Source: Bacillota bacterium (GTDB lineage Bacteria > Bacillota > Clostridia > Lachnospirales > Lachnospiraceae). From it: a DNA stretch of 64,000 nt. Location: the NCBI GenBank assembly GCA_023416695.1, contig JAEZGY010000048.1, positions 51,063 to 115,062 on the forward strand. Direction: 5' to 3'. Position numbers and translations under genes: made by a program. Shown one piece after another: positions 7,819-16,968 of this stretch. The notes beneath the pieces are model-generated. The model was given only the letters and a program-made list of their open reading frames with translations, had not been told where the DNA came from and did not search any database. Each line of letters begins with the position of its first letter. The first letter of the stretch is position 1.

Positions 7819-9912
7819 ATGACAAGAAGACGTACAAAGGAACAAAAAATAAAAAAGTTTACCTCCAAAATGCAAGCAAGTCTTTTGCTTGTATTTTGTG
7901 TTATTATTTTAATTTTTATTCTATTGATTGGTCGTCTGTTTTACATCAACAAAACAGATGGAGATCGATATGCCAAAAAGGTTCTTTCACAACAAACCTA
8001 TAACCATAAGGTTATTCCCTATAAAAGAGGCTCAATAGTAGATCGCAATGGGACTGTGTTGGCTAAAAGTGTTAAGATTTATAATCTAATCTTAGATCCT
8101 AAGATTATGCTTACAACCGCTAAGGACAAAAGTGGTAAGGAAATCACTCCTTACGTAGATCCTACCATTAGTATTCTTGTAGAAGCCTTTGGATTGGATG
8201 AAGCAGATGTTCGATTGGTTTTAAAGGAGAAAAGTACATCAAGCTATGTTGTATATAAGAAACAAATTTCTTATGAGGACAAGCAAAAATACGAAGAGAT
8301 GGTTGCAAACAAGAAGAAGGAATTAGGTGGAGACTATATTAAAGGAGTTTGGTTTGAGGATGATTATATCAGAACCTATCCCCTTAACAGTCTAGCTAGT
8401 AAGGTGCTTGGTTTTACCTTTTCTGGAAACGTAGGAAACAATGGTATAGAAGGATATTATAATGAAGAACTAAATGGTGTTAATGGAAGTCAATATGGGT
8501 ATTTTGATGCCGAGGACAAAGTAGAGGATGTGATAAATCCCCCTACCAATGGCTATAACCTAGTATCTACATTAGATGTTAATATACAGACCATTGTGGA
8601 ACAGAAGATTAAAGAGTTCGGTGAAAAAATACCGAATAAAAACACCTCAGTCATTGTGATGAATCCAAACAATGGTGAAATATATGCCATGGCTGAGTCA
8701 AATAGCTATGACTTAAATAATCCTAGAGATTTAAGTGCCTATTACACAGAAAAAGAAATCGCTGACATGACAAAAGAGGAATACCAGGATGCATTAAATG
8801 CTTTATGGCGTAACTCTGTTGTCAGTGATACCTTTGAACCAGGTTCTGTTATAAAACCGTTAGTGGTTGCTGCGGCTCTAGATGAAGGGAAGGTTACCTC
8901 CCATACCTCCTTTATCTGTGATGGTGTTGAAGTGATTGGTGGTCACAATATTAGGTGTTCTAGAAGATCTGGCCATGGAAAAATCAATTTAGAGCAGGTT
9001 TTAGCCTACTCTTGTAATGATGGAATTATGAATGTGGCTAATAGATTAGGTAGATCCTTATTCTGCTATTATCAGGATGACTTTGGCTTAAGTACAAGAA
9101 GTGGAATTGATTTGCCTGGGGAAGCTTATGGTATTGTGTATAATGAAGAAGGTATGAATGATACAGAGCTAGCGACAAGCAGTTTTGGACAAAGTATGTC
9201 AGTTTCCATGGTACAGGTGGCTGCTGCTTTTTCTTCTAGTATAAATGGTGGCTACTATTATACTCCTCATGTAGTAAAGCAAATTACTACAGAAAGTGGT
9301 GCTGTAGTTAGCAATGTTAAAGAAGAGTATCAGCGACAAGTGATCTCGGAAGATACTAGTGAGTTGATTCGGGAATACCTTCGCGCTACAGTGGAAAGTG
9401 GTACTGGACAAAAAGCTAAAATAGAAGGGTTTGATATTGGTGGAAAAACAGGTACTGCTGAAAAAACTCCAAGATCTGAGAATAAGTATGTAGTTTCCTT
9501 CATCGGCTATGCTCCAGTAGAAAACCCAGAGGTAGTAGTTTATGTTGTAGTTGATGAACCAGAAGGAGAAGAGTACTTCGATTCAAGTTCCATTGCCTGC
9601 GAGTTATCAAAAAATATTATGACAGAGATATTCCCGTTTTTAGGAATCTTCTCTACTGTGGACTCTACAGATAATCAAAATGGAACGGATGCATCTCCAA
9701 GTCCATCCCCAAGTCCATCACCAAGTCCTTCACCAAGCAACGAAGAAGGTGGTGTGGTAAATCCAGAAGAAGGTGAGGAAGCAAATCCAGAAGAAGGAAC
9801 GGATATAACTCCACAAGCTAATGAGGGAGTTTATGATGAATCTCTCGATGATCATGATGTATTAGATGATGAGAATGCTACCAAACCTGTGGTCTCCCCT
9901 GAAACCCAATAG
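7819..9912 (+). CDS. pbpB: Class B penicillin-binding protein, septal transpeptidase (FtsI/PBP2B-like)
   Basis: 697 aa. N-terminal membrane anchor (about 20-43), PBP dimerisation domain, then transpeptidase. Catalytic motifs intact: S343-V-I-K346, S398-C-N400 and K543-T-G545. It lacks a PASTA domain but ends in a low-complexity tail: alternating Ser-Pro repeats (about residues 626-640) and then a Glu-rich stretch to the end. Cross-links peptidoglycan at the septum. First of two tandem class B PBPs; its partner glycosyltransferase is probably the FtsW encoded downstream. Confidence 0.9.
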   Translation: MTRRRTKEQKIKKFTSKMQASLLLVFCVIILIFILLIGRLFYINKTDGDRYAKKVLSQQTYNHKVIPYKRGSIVDRNGTVLAKSVKIYNLILDPKIMLTTAKDKSGKEITPYVDPTISILVEAFGLDEADVRLVLKEKSTSSYVVYKKQISYEDKQKYEEMVANKKKELGGDYIKGVWFEDDYIRTYPLNSLASKVLGFTFSGNVGNNGIEGYYNEELNGVNGSQYGYFDAEDKVEDVINPPTNGYNLVSTLDVNIQTIVEQKIKEFGEKIPNKNTSVIVMNPNNGEIYAMAESNSYDLNNPRDLSAYYTEKEIADMTKEEYQDALNALWRNSVVSDTFEPGSVIKPLVVAAALDEGKVTSHTSFICDGVEVIGGHNIRCSRRSGHGKINLEQVLAYSCNDGIMNVANRLGRSLFCYYQDDFGLSTRSGIDLPGEAYGIVYNEEGMNDTELATSSFGQSMSVSMVQVAAAFSSSINGGYYYTPHVVKQITTESGAVVSNVKEEYQRQVISEDTSELIREYLRATVESGTGQKAKIEGFDIGGKTGTAEKTPRSENKYVVSFIGYAPVENPEVVVYVVVDEPEGEEYFDSSSIACELSKNIMTEIFPFLGIFSTVDSTDNQNGTDASPSPSPSPSPSPSPSNEEGGVVNPEEGEEANPEEGTDITPQANEGVYDESLDDHDVLDDENATKPVVSPETQ

Positions 9913-9933
9913 AAAAATTTGAAATTTACTCAT

Positions 9934-9983
9934 ATCCTTATTCCTTTTGTAATAAAATAAAAGAAGTGAAAGGAATAAGGATG
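9934..9983 (+). promoter_or_regulatory. Perfect inverted repeat covering the spoVD Shine-Dalgarno
   Basis: ATCCTTATTCCTTT (9934-9947) and its exact complement (9970-9983) with a 22-nt loop; 14 bp, extendable by G.U pairs. The right arm holds AAGGA (9978-9982), the apparent ribosome binding site 7 bp before ATG 9990. No T tract follows, so it is not a standard terminator; RBS occlusion is an inference. Confidence 0.6.
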
Positions 9984-9989
9984 ATGTAG

Positions 9990-11930
9990 ATGGATCAATA
10001 TCGTACATATAATCGTCGTGGTGCTTTGTTTATCATGATAATTATTGTCGTAGTAATTATAGGTCTGATTTCAAGACTAGCCTATTTGATGATTGCGAAA
10101 TCCGAATATTATAGCGTAAAAGCGGAAGAATTACATGAGCGTGAACGACCTATCAAGGCAGAACGTGGTACGATCTATGATGCCAACGGTGTTGTCCTTG
10201 CAAGTAATAAGCCTGTATGTACTATATCCGTCATACATAGTCAAATAACGGACCCAGAAAGAGTCATTGCTGTTTTGTGTAAGGAGCTTGGTTTGTCTGA
10301 TGAAAAGGTTCGAAAAAGAGTAGAAAAGGTAAGTAGTATTGAGAGAATCAAATCTAATGTATCAAAGGATATCGCAGATAAAATAAGAGAATATGATTTA
10401 GATGGCGTTATGGTAGACGAGGATTATAAAAGATATTACCCTTTAGGTTCTCTAGCCTCAAAAGTTCTAGGTTTTACGGGAAGTGATAACCAAGGAATCA
10501 TTGGTCTTGAGGTAAAATATAATTCCTATTTACAAGGGGTAGATGGGAAAATCCTTACGTTAACGACTGCCAAAGGTGTTGAGATAGAGAATGCTGCAGA
10601 AGATAGACAAGAGCCCATTGCAGGTAAGGATTTACATCTTAGTTTAGATGTTAATATTCAGACCTATGCCGAACAGCTAGCTAAAAAAGTCTGCGAAGCG
10701 AAAAGCGCAAATAATGTTAAGGTTATTGTTATGAATCCAAGTAATGGAGAATTAATGGCCATGGTCAATTATCCAGAGTTTGATTTAAATGATCCTTATA
10801 CACTTAATTATGATGTAGAAAATAGTGAGAGTCTAACCGATCAACAAAAGACCAATTTATTAAATGAGATGTGGCGTAATGGTTGTATTAGTGATACCTA
10901 TGAGCCAGGTAGTGCATTTAAGATAGTAACAGCAACTGCCGCTTTAGAAGAAAATGTAGTAAAATTAACAGATACTTTTTACTGTCCAGGTTATAAAAAG
11001 ATTGAAGACCGTACTATAAGATGCCACAAGGCTGGTGGCCATGGTTCTCAAACCTTTGTGGAGGGGATTAAGAATTCTTGTAACCCTGTTTTTATGACTT
11101 TGGGTGAACGTCTTGGGGTCAAAAACATGTATAAGTATTTTACGAAGTTAGGATTGTTTCAAAAGACAGGAGTTGATCTTCCTGGGGAAGCAAGTTCTAT
11201 TATGCATAAGATAGAAAATGTAAAGCCTGTAGAATTAGCTACAATGTCCTTTGGCCAAGGCTTTCAAATAACCCCTTTACAGCTTTGTGCTTCTGTAAGT
11301 GCAGTAGTAAATGGAGGGACCATGGTTACCCCTCATTTTGGTGTTTCTATCACTACTGCGGATGGTCAGGTGTTTGAAGATTTATCCTATAAGACTACAG
11401 AAAATGTGGTATCAAAAGAGACTTCAGAAACTATGAAAAGTCTATTAGAAGCAGTTGTTTCCAGTGGAACAGGAAAAAGGGCTTATTTACCTGGTTTTCG
11501 TATTGGTGGTAAGACAGCAACCTCAGAAAAGTTACCACGAGGTAATGGGAAATATATCTCTAGCTTCATTGGATTTGCACCAGCTGAGAATCCAAAAGTC
11601 CTAGCTATTGTATTAATTGATGAACCTAAAGGAATCTATTATGGTGGTACAATTGCTGCTCCTGTGATCGGGGAACTTTTTGATAACATTCTTCCTTACT
11701 TAGGGATTGAGCCTAAATACACAGAGGAAGAAGTTAAGAAAAATAATATTAGTACAATTACAATCCCTAATTTTATTGGTTTAACAGTAGAAGAGGTAAA
11801 AAAACTAGCTAAGTCATTAGGATTAACATCTATATACTATTCTACAGAAGGGGATGTGGTAACGGAACAATTTCCTCTAGAAGGTGAGGTTGTGGACAAA
11901 AATAGCGACTTGATTCTGTATTTAGAATAG
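9990..11930 (+). CDS. spoVD: Class B penicillin-binding protein with PASTA domain (SpoVD-like)
   Basis: 646 aa. Membrane anchor at about residues 11-33, dimerisation domain, transpeptidase domain and one C-terminal PASTA domain (about 583-646), the SpoVD arrangement. S308-A-F-K311 and S363-C-N365 are intact. The third motif is K508-T-A510 instead of KTG; the codon is GCA, so this is not a misread of the frame. SpoVD makes spore cortex peptidoglycan with SpoVE. Position after pbpB matches Bacillus. Whether it is sporulation-specific here is inferred. Confidence 0.85.
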   Translation: MDQYRTYNRRGALFIMIIIVVVIIGLISRLAYLMIAKSEYYSVKAEELHERERPIKAERGTIYDANGVVLASNKPVCTISVIHSQITDPERVIAVLCKELGLSDEKVRKRVEKVSSIERIKSNVSKDIADKIREYDLDGVMVDEDYKRYYPLGSLASKVLGFTGSDNQGIIGLEVKYNSYLQGVDGKILTLTTAKGVEIENAAEDRQEPIAGKDLHLSLDVNIQTYAEQLAKKVCEAKSANNVKVIVMNPSNGELMAMVNYPEFDLNDPYTLNYDVENSESLTDQQKTNLLNEMWRNGCISDTYEPGSAFKIVTATAALEENVVKLTDTFYCPGYKKIEDRTIRCHKAGGHGSQTFVEGIKNSCNPVFMTLGERLGVKNMYKYFTKLGLFQKTGVDLPGEASSIMHKIENVKPVELATMSFGQGFQITPLQLCASVSAVVNGGTMVTPHFGVSITTADGQVFEDLSYKTTENVVSKETSETMKSLLEAVVSSGTGKRAYLPGFRIGGKTATSEKLPRGNGKYISSFIGFAPAENPKVLAIVLIDEPKGIYYGGTIAAPVIGELFDNILPYLGIEPKYTEEEVKKNNISTITIPNFIGLTVEEVKKLAKSLGLTSIYYSTEGDVVTEQFPLEGEVVDKNSDLILYLE

Positions 11931-11938
11931 TCTATAAT
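11910..11938 (+). promoter_or_regulatory. Candidate sigma-A promoter for mraY-murD-ftsW
   Basis: TTGATT (11910-11915), 17-bp spacer, TATAAT (11933-11938), overlapping the end of spoVD. Would let vegetative wall synthesis genes be transcribed independently of spoVD. Confidence 0.5.
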
Positions 11939-11986
11939 TAAATAATTGATTATTCAAGAATCGAAAAGGATTTATGAGGTGAAGAT

Positions 11987-12946
11987 GTGAGCTCCTATAT
12001 AGCCATTCCTGTGATTATAGCATTCGCTATATGCGTTTGCCTCTGCCCAATCTTTATTCCATTTTTAAGAAGGCTTAAATTTGGGCAATACATTCGAGAG
12101 GAAGGTCCAGAAAGTCACCAGAAGAAATCAGGAACCCCAACTATGGGGGGCCTTATTATACTAATCAGTGTTGTGATTACCTCGTTATTGTTTATCAAAG
12201 ACTACCCTAATATGATTCCTATTTTGTTTACTACCATAGGATTTGGTTTGATTGGTTTTTTAGATGACTATATCAAGGTTGTTATGAAACGTAATCTAGG
12301 ATTAAAAGCATGGCAGAAGTTGCTAGGGCAGCTACTAGTAACCAGTGTCTTTGTGTTTTATGTGCAGAATTTTTCTTCTGTAGGCACGGGCCTAGTGATT
12401 CCTTTTAGCAATAAGGTACTAGATATTAGTTATCTTTATATACCTTTTGTTTTTATCGTAATGCTTGGTACGGTGAATGGCGTTAATTTTACAGATGGGT
12501 TAGATGGTCTGGCGTCTGGAGTAACAATTTTAGTAGCTACATTTTTTACTATGGTTGCAGTTGCAGCTGAAGCTGGAATATCCCCAATTACATGTGCTGT
12601 TGCAGGAAGTCTGTTGGGCTTTTTAGTTTACAACGTATATCCTGCCAAGGTGTTTATGGGAGATACAGGTTCTTTGGCTTTAGGTGGATTTGTGGCATCT
12701 ACAGCCTTTGTGCTTCGTATTCCAATTTTTATTGCAATTGTAGGAATTGTCTATTTGATTGAAGTAATCAGTGTAATGCTGCAAGTGATATATTTTAGAC
12801 TAACAGGTGGGAAGAGGCTATTTAAGATGGCGCCAATTCATCATCATTTTGAACTTTGTGGGTGGTCAGAAACTCGTGTAGTTGCAGTTTTTTCTATAGT
12901 AACCACCTTAATGTGTCTAGTGGGTTTTATGGCATTACAGAGATAA
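11987..12946 (+). CDS. mraY: Phospho-N-acetylmuramoyl-pentapeptide-transferase
   Basis: Membrane enzyme that attaches UDP-MurNAc-pentapeptide to undecaprenyl phosphate, giving lipid I. 319 aa, about ten helices. Aspartate-rich motif FLDDYIKV, NFTDGLDGLASG and FMGDTGSLALGG, and the PIHHHFELCGW motif are all present. Starts at GTG 11987 with GAGGTGA upstream. murE and murF, which usually precede mraY, are absent here. Confidence 0.96.
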   Translation: MSSYIAIPVIIAFAICVCLCPIFIPFLRRLKFGQYIREEGPESHQKKSGTPTMGGLIILISVVITSLLFIKDYPNMIPILFTTIGFGLIGFLDDYIKVVMKRNLGLKAWQKLLGQLLVTSVFVFYVQNFSSVGTGLVIPFSNKVLDISYLYIPFVFIVMLGTVNGVNFTDGLDGLASGVTILVATFFTMVAVAAEAGISPITCAVAGSLLGFLVYNVYPAKVFMGDTGSLALGGFVASTAFVLRIPIFIAIVGIVYLIEVISVMLQVIYFRLTGGKRLFKMAPIHHHFELCGWSETRVVAVFSIVTTLMCLVGFMALQR

Positions 12947-12991
12947 AAAGAAAATAATTAGGATAGAATGTTATGTTCTTGGGAGGACTAA

Positions 12992-14353
12992 ATGGAACTA
13001 AGAAATAAAAAAGTACTCATCGTTGGAACTGGTATAAGTGGTGTGGCAGCTACTAACCTGATTTGTTCAAATAATGGGAAGGTAACTCTCTTAGATAGTA
13101 ATTTAAAGCTTGACAAGGAAGAAATTAGAAAGCAGATTTCTGCTGAATATAATGTAAATATCGTGATTGGTGAGCTATCAGAGGAAGAACTTGTGCAGTT
13201 TAATTATGTTGTATTAAGTCCAGGAGTTCCTACTGATTTACCTTTTCTTAACTATATCAGAAGTCAGGGTATTCCTATTCTTGGAGAGATAGAACTTGCT
13301 TATGCTTTTGAGCAAGGAAGGATAGTGGGAATCACAGGTACTAACGGGAAGACTACGACAACAGCTTTAACAGGAGCAATTATGAAGACGTATTTTACTT
13401 CTGTTCAAGTAGTAGGCAACATCGGGCTTCCATACACTAGCATGGTTACGGAGAATTCCAAGGATAGCGTTACTGTGGCAGAGTTAAGTAGTTTTCAGCT
13501 GGAAACTATATCCCTGTTTCATCCGAAAGTGAGTGCTATATTAAATATTTCTCCGGATCATCTTAATAGACACCATACTATGGAGAACTATATTGCAGCC
13601 AAATGTAATATAACTAAGAATCAGACTAAAGAGGACACCTGTGTTCTTAACTATGATGATGAGGTGTTACGTAGTTTTGGAGAACAGTTAAATTGTAAGG
13701 TAATTTATTTTAGTAGTAGTAGAGAGCTAACAAGTGGAATCTATTTAAAGGATAACTCCATATACTTTGTCGAAAAAGAGACAGTAAGAAAGATTTGCGA
13801 TGTTAGTGAACTTCTTCTTTTAGGTACTCACAACTATGAAAATGTAATGGCAGCGGTAGCTATGGCTATTGCTATGGAGGTTCCATTTGACTGTATTCAT
13901 AAGGCGATAACCACCTTTCATGCTGTGGAACATAGAATTGAGTATGTTACAGAAGTAGGTGGTGTTAAGTATTATAATGATTCTAAGGGAACCAATCCAG
14001 ATGCAGCCATAAAAGGGATAAAGGCGATGACTACTCCTACATGGCTTATCGGTGGTGGTTATGATAAAGATTCTAAGTATGATGAATGGATTCAGGCATT
14101 TGACGGTAAAGTTAAATCCTTAATATTACTGGGACAGACAAGAGATAAGATAGCAGAAGCTGCAAAGAAAAATGGTTTTACTAATATCCTTATGGTTGAT
14201 TCCCTAGAAGAAGCTGTGCTCACTTGCCATCGTCTAGCAAAGCCTGGGGAATGTGTGTTATTATCTCCTGCCTGTGCAAGCTGGGGTATGTTTAAAAACT
14301 ATGAACAGCGTGGAGATATGTTTAAGGAATTAGTGCGAAATCTTGCCAAGTAA
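12992..14353 (+). CDS. murD: UDP-N-acetylmuramoyl-L-alanine--D-glutamate ligase
   Basis: 453 aa Mur ligase adding D-Glu to UDP-MurNAc-L-Ala. N-terminal Rossmann-like domain (VLIVGTGISGVAATN), ATP-binding GITGTNGKTTTT at about residues 111-122, conserved NISPDHLNRH and YYNDSKGTNPDA motifs, and a C-terminal ligase domain ending in the LLSPACASW signature. Good Shine-Dalgarno GGGAGGA. Between mraY and ftsW as in Bacillus. Confidence 0.96.
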   Translation: MELRNKKVLIVGTGISGVAATNLICSNNGKVTLLDSNLKLDKEEIRKQISAEYNVNIVIGELSEEELVQFNYVVLSPGVPTDLPFLNYIRSQGIPILGEIELAYAFEQGRIVGITGTNGKTTTTALTGAIMKTYFTSVQVVGNIGLPYTSMVTENSKDSVTVAELSSFQLETISLFHPKVSAILNISPDHLNRHHTMENYIAAKCNITKNQTKEDTCVLNYDDEVLRSFGEQLNCKVIYFSSSRELTSGIYLKDNSIYFVEKETVRKICDVSELLLLGTHNYENVMAAVAMAIAMEVPFDCIHKAITTFHAVEHRIEYVTEVGGVKYYNDSKGTNPDAAIKGIKAMTTPTWLIGGGYDKDSKYDEWIQAFDGKVKSLILLGQTRDKIAEAAKKNGFTNILMVDSLEEAVLTCHRLAKPGECVLLSPACASWGMFKNYEQRGDMFKELVRNLAK

Positions 14354-14423
14354 ATATGGGCGCCTAGCGCAAAAACTCATATATAAAAAGAGTGAATAGT
14401 AACAATAAGCTGGGAGTGGAACA

Positions 14424-15572
14424 ATGACAAGAAATGAAAGAGAAAAAGGCAAAAAGAAAAAATTTCATAGCTACTACGATTACAGCTTATTATTTTTGAC
14501 GTTATTTATTGTGGGATTTGGGCTTGTAATGATTTATAGCACAAGCTCCTACAATGCGGAGATAAACTTTAATGACCCTACGTATTTCTTAAAAAAACAA
14601 GCGTTATCTGTAGCGTTAGGAATTGTGGCGATGATATTTCTATCTAATATAGATTATCATAGATTATTAAAACCACTTCCAATAATACGATTAAAGCCTG
14701 TTACCTTACTTTATATCTTTTGTATATTTTTACAGGTGTTAGTTCTCTTTGTAGGTAAAGAGATCAATGGTGCAAAGAGATGGATTTACCTTCCGGTGAT
14801 AGGTTCTTTTCAACCGTCTGAGCTTTCTAAAGTGGCTACTATACTGTATGTAGCATATGTGGTGCAACTGTCTCCAAAGCGGTTAAACAAATTTTTTGGA
14901 TTCTTAAGGGTACTTATCCTTCTGGCACCATTAATTGGGCTTATTGTAATAGAAAACCTTAGTACAGCTATAGTCGTTACAGGAATATTGGTAGGTATTT
15001 GTTTTGTTGCTAGCCGAAAGAAGATTTATTATGCGGTTGTAGCCTTAGCGGGAGTTGGGGGAATTGCTGCATTTATATCCTTTGTCTCCTTCCGTGCAGA
15101 ACGATTCCGTGTGTGGTTAAACGTGGAGACGGAAGAAAAAGGATATCAGATTTTGCAAGGCCTATATGCTATAGCTTCTGGTGGTCTCTTTGGGGTTGGT
15201 TTGGGAAAAAGTATGCAAAAATTAGGCTTTATCCCAGAATCTCATAATGATATGATTTTTTCAATTATCTGTGAGGAGCTAGGTTTGTTTGGTGCTATCA
15301 TGGTAATTTTAGTTTTTGTATTAATTATCTGGAGGCTATTTATTATCTCTATTAGCTCCCCTGATTTATTTGGTGGACTTATTTGTGTTGGAGTGTTAGC
15401 CCATATTGCTATACAGGTAATCATAAATATTGCCGTTGTAACGAATAGTATACCTTCTACAGGGATTCCTTTGCCATTTATCAGTTATGGTGGTACTTCT
15501 GTAGCAATTCTCTTAGCGGAGATGGGGGTTGCTTTGAGTGTTTCCAATCAGATTAAGTACGAAAGGCAATAA
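14424..15572 (+). CDS. ftsW: SEDS peptidoglycan glycosyltransferase FtsW/SpoVE
   Basis: 382 aa, about ten membrane helices, SEDS family. Visible conserved parts are GAKRWIYLP near residue 115, FQPSELSKVA, the extracellular loop ending FIPESHNDMIFS, and FISYGGTSV near the C-terminus. Polymerises lipid II and partners a class B PBP. In Bacillus this place is held by spoVE; FtsW and SpoVE cannot be separated by motif alone. murG, normally next, is not here. Confidence 0.9.
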   Translation: MTRNEREKGKKKKFHSYYDYSLLFLTLFIVGFGLVMIYSTSSYNAEINFNDPTYFLKKQALSVALGIVAMIFLSNIDYHRLLKPLPIIRLKPVTLLYIFCIFLQVLVLFVGKEINGAKRWIYLPVIGSFQPSELSKVATILYVAYVVQLSPKRLNKFFGFLRVLILLAPLIGLIVIENLSTAIVVTGILVGICFVASRKKIYYAVVALAGVGGIAAFISFVSFRAERFRVWLNVETEEKGYQILQGLYAIASGGLFGVGLGKSMQKLGFIPESHNDMIFSIICEELGLFGAIMVILVFVLIIWRLFIISISSPDLFGGLICVGVLAHIAIQVIINIAVVTNSIPSTGIPLPFISYGGTSVAILLAEMGVALSVSNQIKYERQ

Positions 15573-15581
15573 GAGGATGAA

Positions 15582-15610
15582 TTCACACATATTTTCACCT
15601 GACATATAAT
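15582..15610 (+). promoter_or_regulatory. Sigma-A promoter for murA-ftsQ
   Basis: TTCACA (15582-15587), 17-bp spacer, consensus TATAAT (15605-15610). Predicted start near 15617, about 30 nt before the GTG of murA. Confidence 0.7.
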
Positions 15611-15645
15611 ATACTATATTTTTGTCGTTGTCAGAGGTGTGCCAA

Positions 15646-16923
15646 GTGGCTTTAATTCAGGTAGTTGGTGGAAGGCATCTCTTTGGTGACCTTGATATTC
15701 AAGGGTCTAAAAATGCCGTCTTACCTATTCTGGCAGCATCAATCCTGCATAAGGGTATAACAAAAATAAAGCACTGTCCTAAAATAACAGACGTATACTC
15801 CATGATTAAGTTGATGGAAAGCATAGGATGTATTATAACCTGGGAACAGGAAAGCTTGGTAATTAATGCAACGGAGGTTAATTACAATGTAGTTGATAAA
15901 AAATACGTCGGTTCTATGAGATCGTCTATTATTTTACTGGGAGCTTTATTGGGTAGGAACCATTCAGTTACAATATCCTATCCAGGTGGTTGTGCCATCG
16001 GTGCGAGACCGATTGATCTGCATATAAACGCAATTCGTAAAATGAATGTGGATGTTATCCAAAATGAAGAATATGTCTTTTGCAGTACTGCTCAGATAAA
16101 GGGTGCTCACATCAAATTTGAGAAAAATAGTGTAGGAGCCACGGAAAATGTACTCCTGACTGCGGCATTAGCCGATGGTATTACGACTATAGAGAACGCT
16201 GCAATAGAACCAGAGATTACAGAATTATGTCATTTTCTTATGAAAATGGGAGTAAGTATAAGCGGGGTAGGAACTACTTACCTTACTATAGTAGGTGCTA
16301 AGGAGCTAAGAGATGTGGAGTACTCACTTGTGGCAGATAGAATCGTCATGTCTACTTATATGGCGGCTGTAGCTGGAACGGGCGGAGATATTACTCTTAA
16401 AGGAAACTGTTCTTATGACAGCTTAGCTGTAGTGGAAGTCCTTAGGAAAATGGGATGTCGTATAGGTGTTGGAAAAGATTATATTAACATATGCGCCTAT
16501 GGGAGGCCGAAAGCAGTACCCATTATAGAGACCCTACCTTATCCAAAGTTTCCAACAGATATGCAATCACAAATACTATCTGTGTTATCTATTGCAAATG
16601 GAAATAGTGTAGTTATAGAAAATATATTCGAATCGAGATTTAAAACAGTCAGTGAACTAATAAAAATGGGGGCTGACATACGAATATATGATAAGGTAGC
16701 AATAGTTTGCGGTGTGGATTCTTTATATGGAAGTGAGCTTCGAGCGTATGACCTGCGTGGAGGAGCCGGTTTAGTTGTTGCAGCCCTAATGGCAAACGGA
16801 ATCAGCCTAATACGAGGCGTTGATTATATAGAACGTGGATATGAAAATATCTGCAGTGATTTAAAGAAGTTGGGAGCTGACATTGGAAAGGTTAGTGAGG
16901 AAGCCTTGTTAACTACTTTCTAA
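15646..16923 (+). CDS. murA: UDP-N-acetylglucosamine 1-carboxyvinyltransferase
   Basis: First committed step of peptidoglycan synthesis, transfer of enolpyruvate from PEP to UDP-GlcNAc; target of fosfomycin. 425 aa. The N-terminal IQGSKNAVLPILAA motif is present and the catalytic cysteine is visible in YPGGCAIGARPIDLH, so fosfomycin resistance by Cys-to-Asp is not expected. GTG 15646 chosen because AGAGGTG precedes it; an in-frame TTG at 15622 is too close to the predicted transcription start. Its place in the dcw cluster is where murG/murB stand in Bacillus. Confidence 0.93.
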   Translation: MALIQVVGGRHLFGDLDIQGSKNAVLPILAASILHKGITKIKHCPKITDVYSMIKLMESIGCIITWEQESLVINATEVNYNVVDKKYVGSMRSSIILLGALLGRNHSVTISYPGGCAIGARPIDLHINAIRKMNVDVIQNEEYVFCSTAQIKGAHIKFEKNSVGATENVLLTAALADGITTIENAAIEPEITELCHFLMKMGVSISGVGTTYLTIVGAKELRDVEYSLVADRIVMSTYMAAVAGTGGDITLKGNCSYDSLAVVEVLRKMGCRIGVGKDYINICAYGRPKAVPIIETLPYPKFPTDMQSQILSVLSIANGNSVVIENIFESRFKTVSELIKMGADIRIYDKVAIVCGVDSLYGSELRAYDLRGGAGLVVAALMANGISLIRGVDYIERGYENICSDLKKLGADIGKVSEEALLTTF

Positions 16924-16968
16924 TGTATCATATAGAATATAGAAAATAGAAGAAATATAGGAGGGAAC

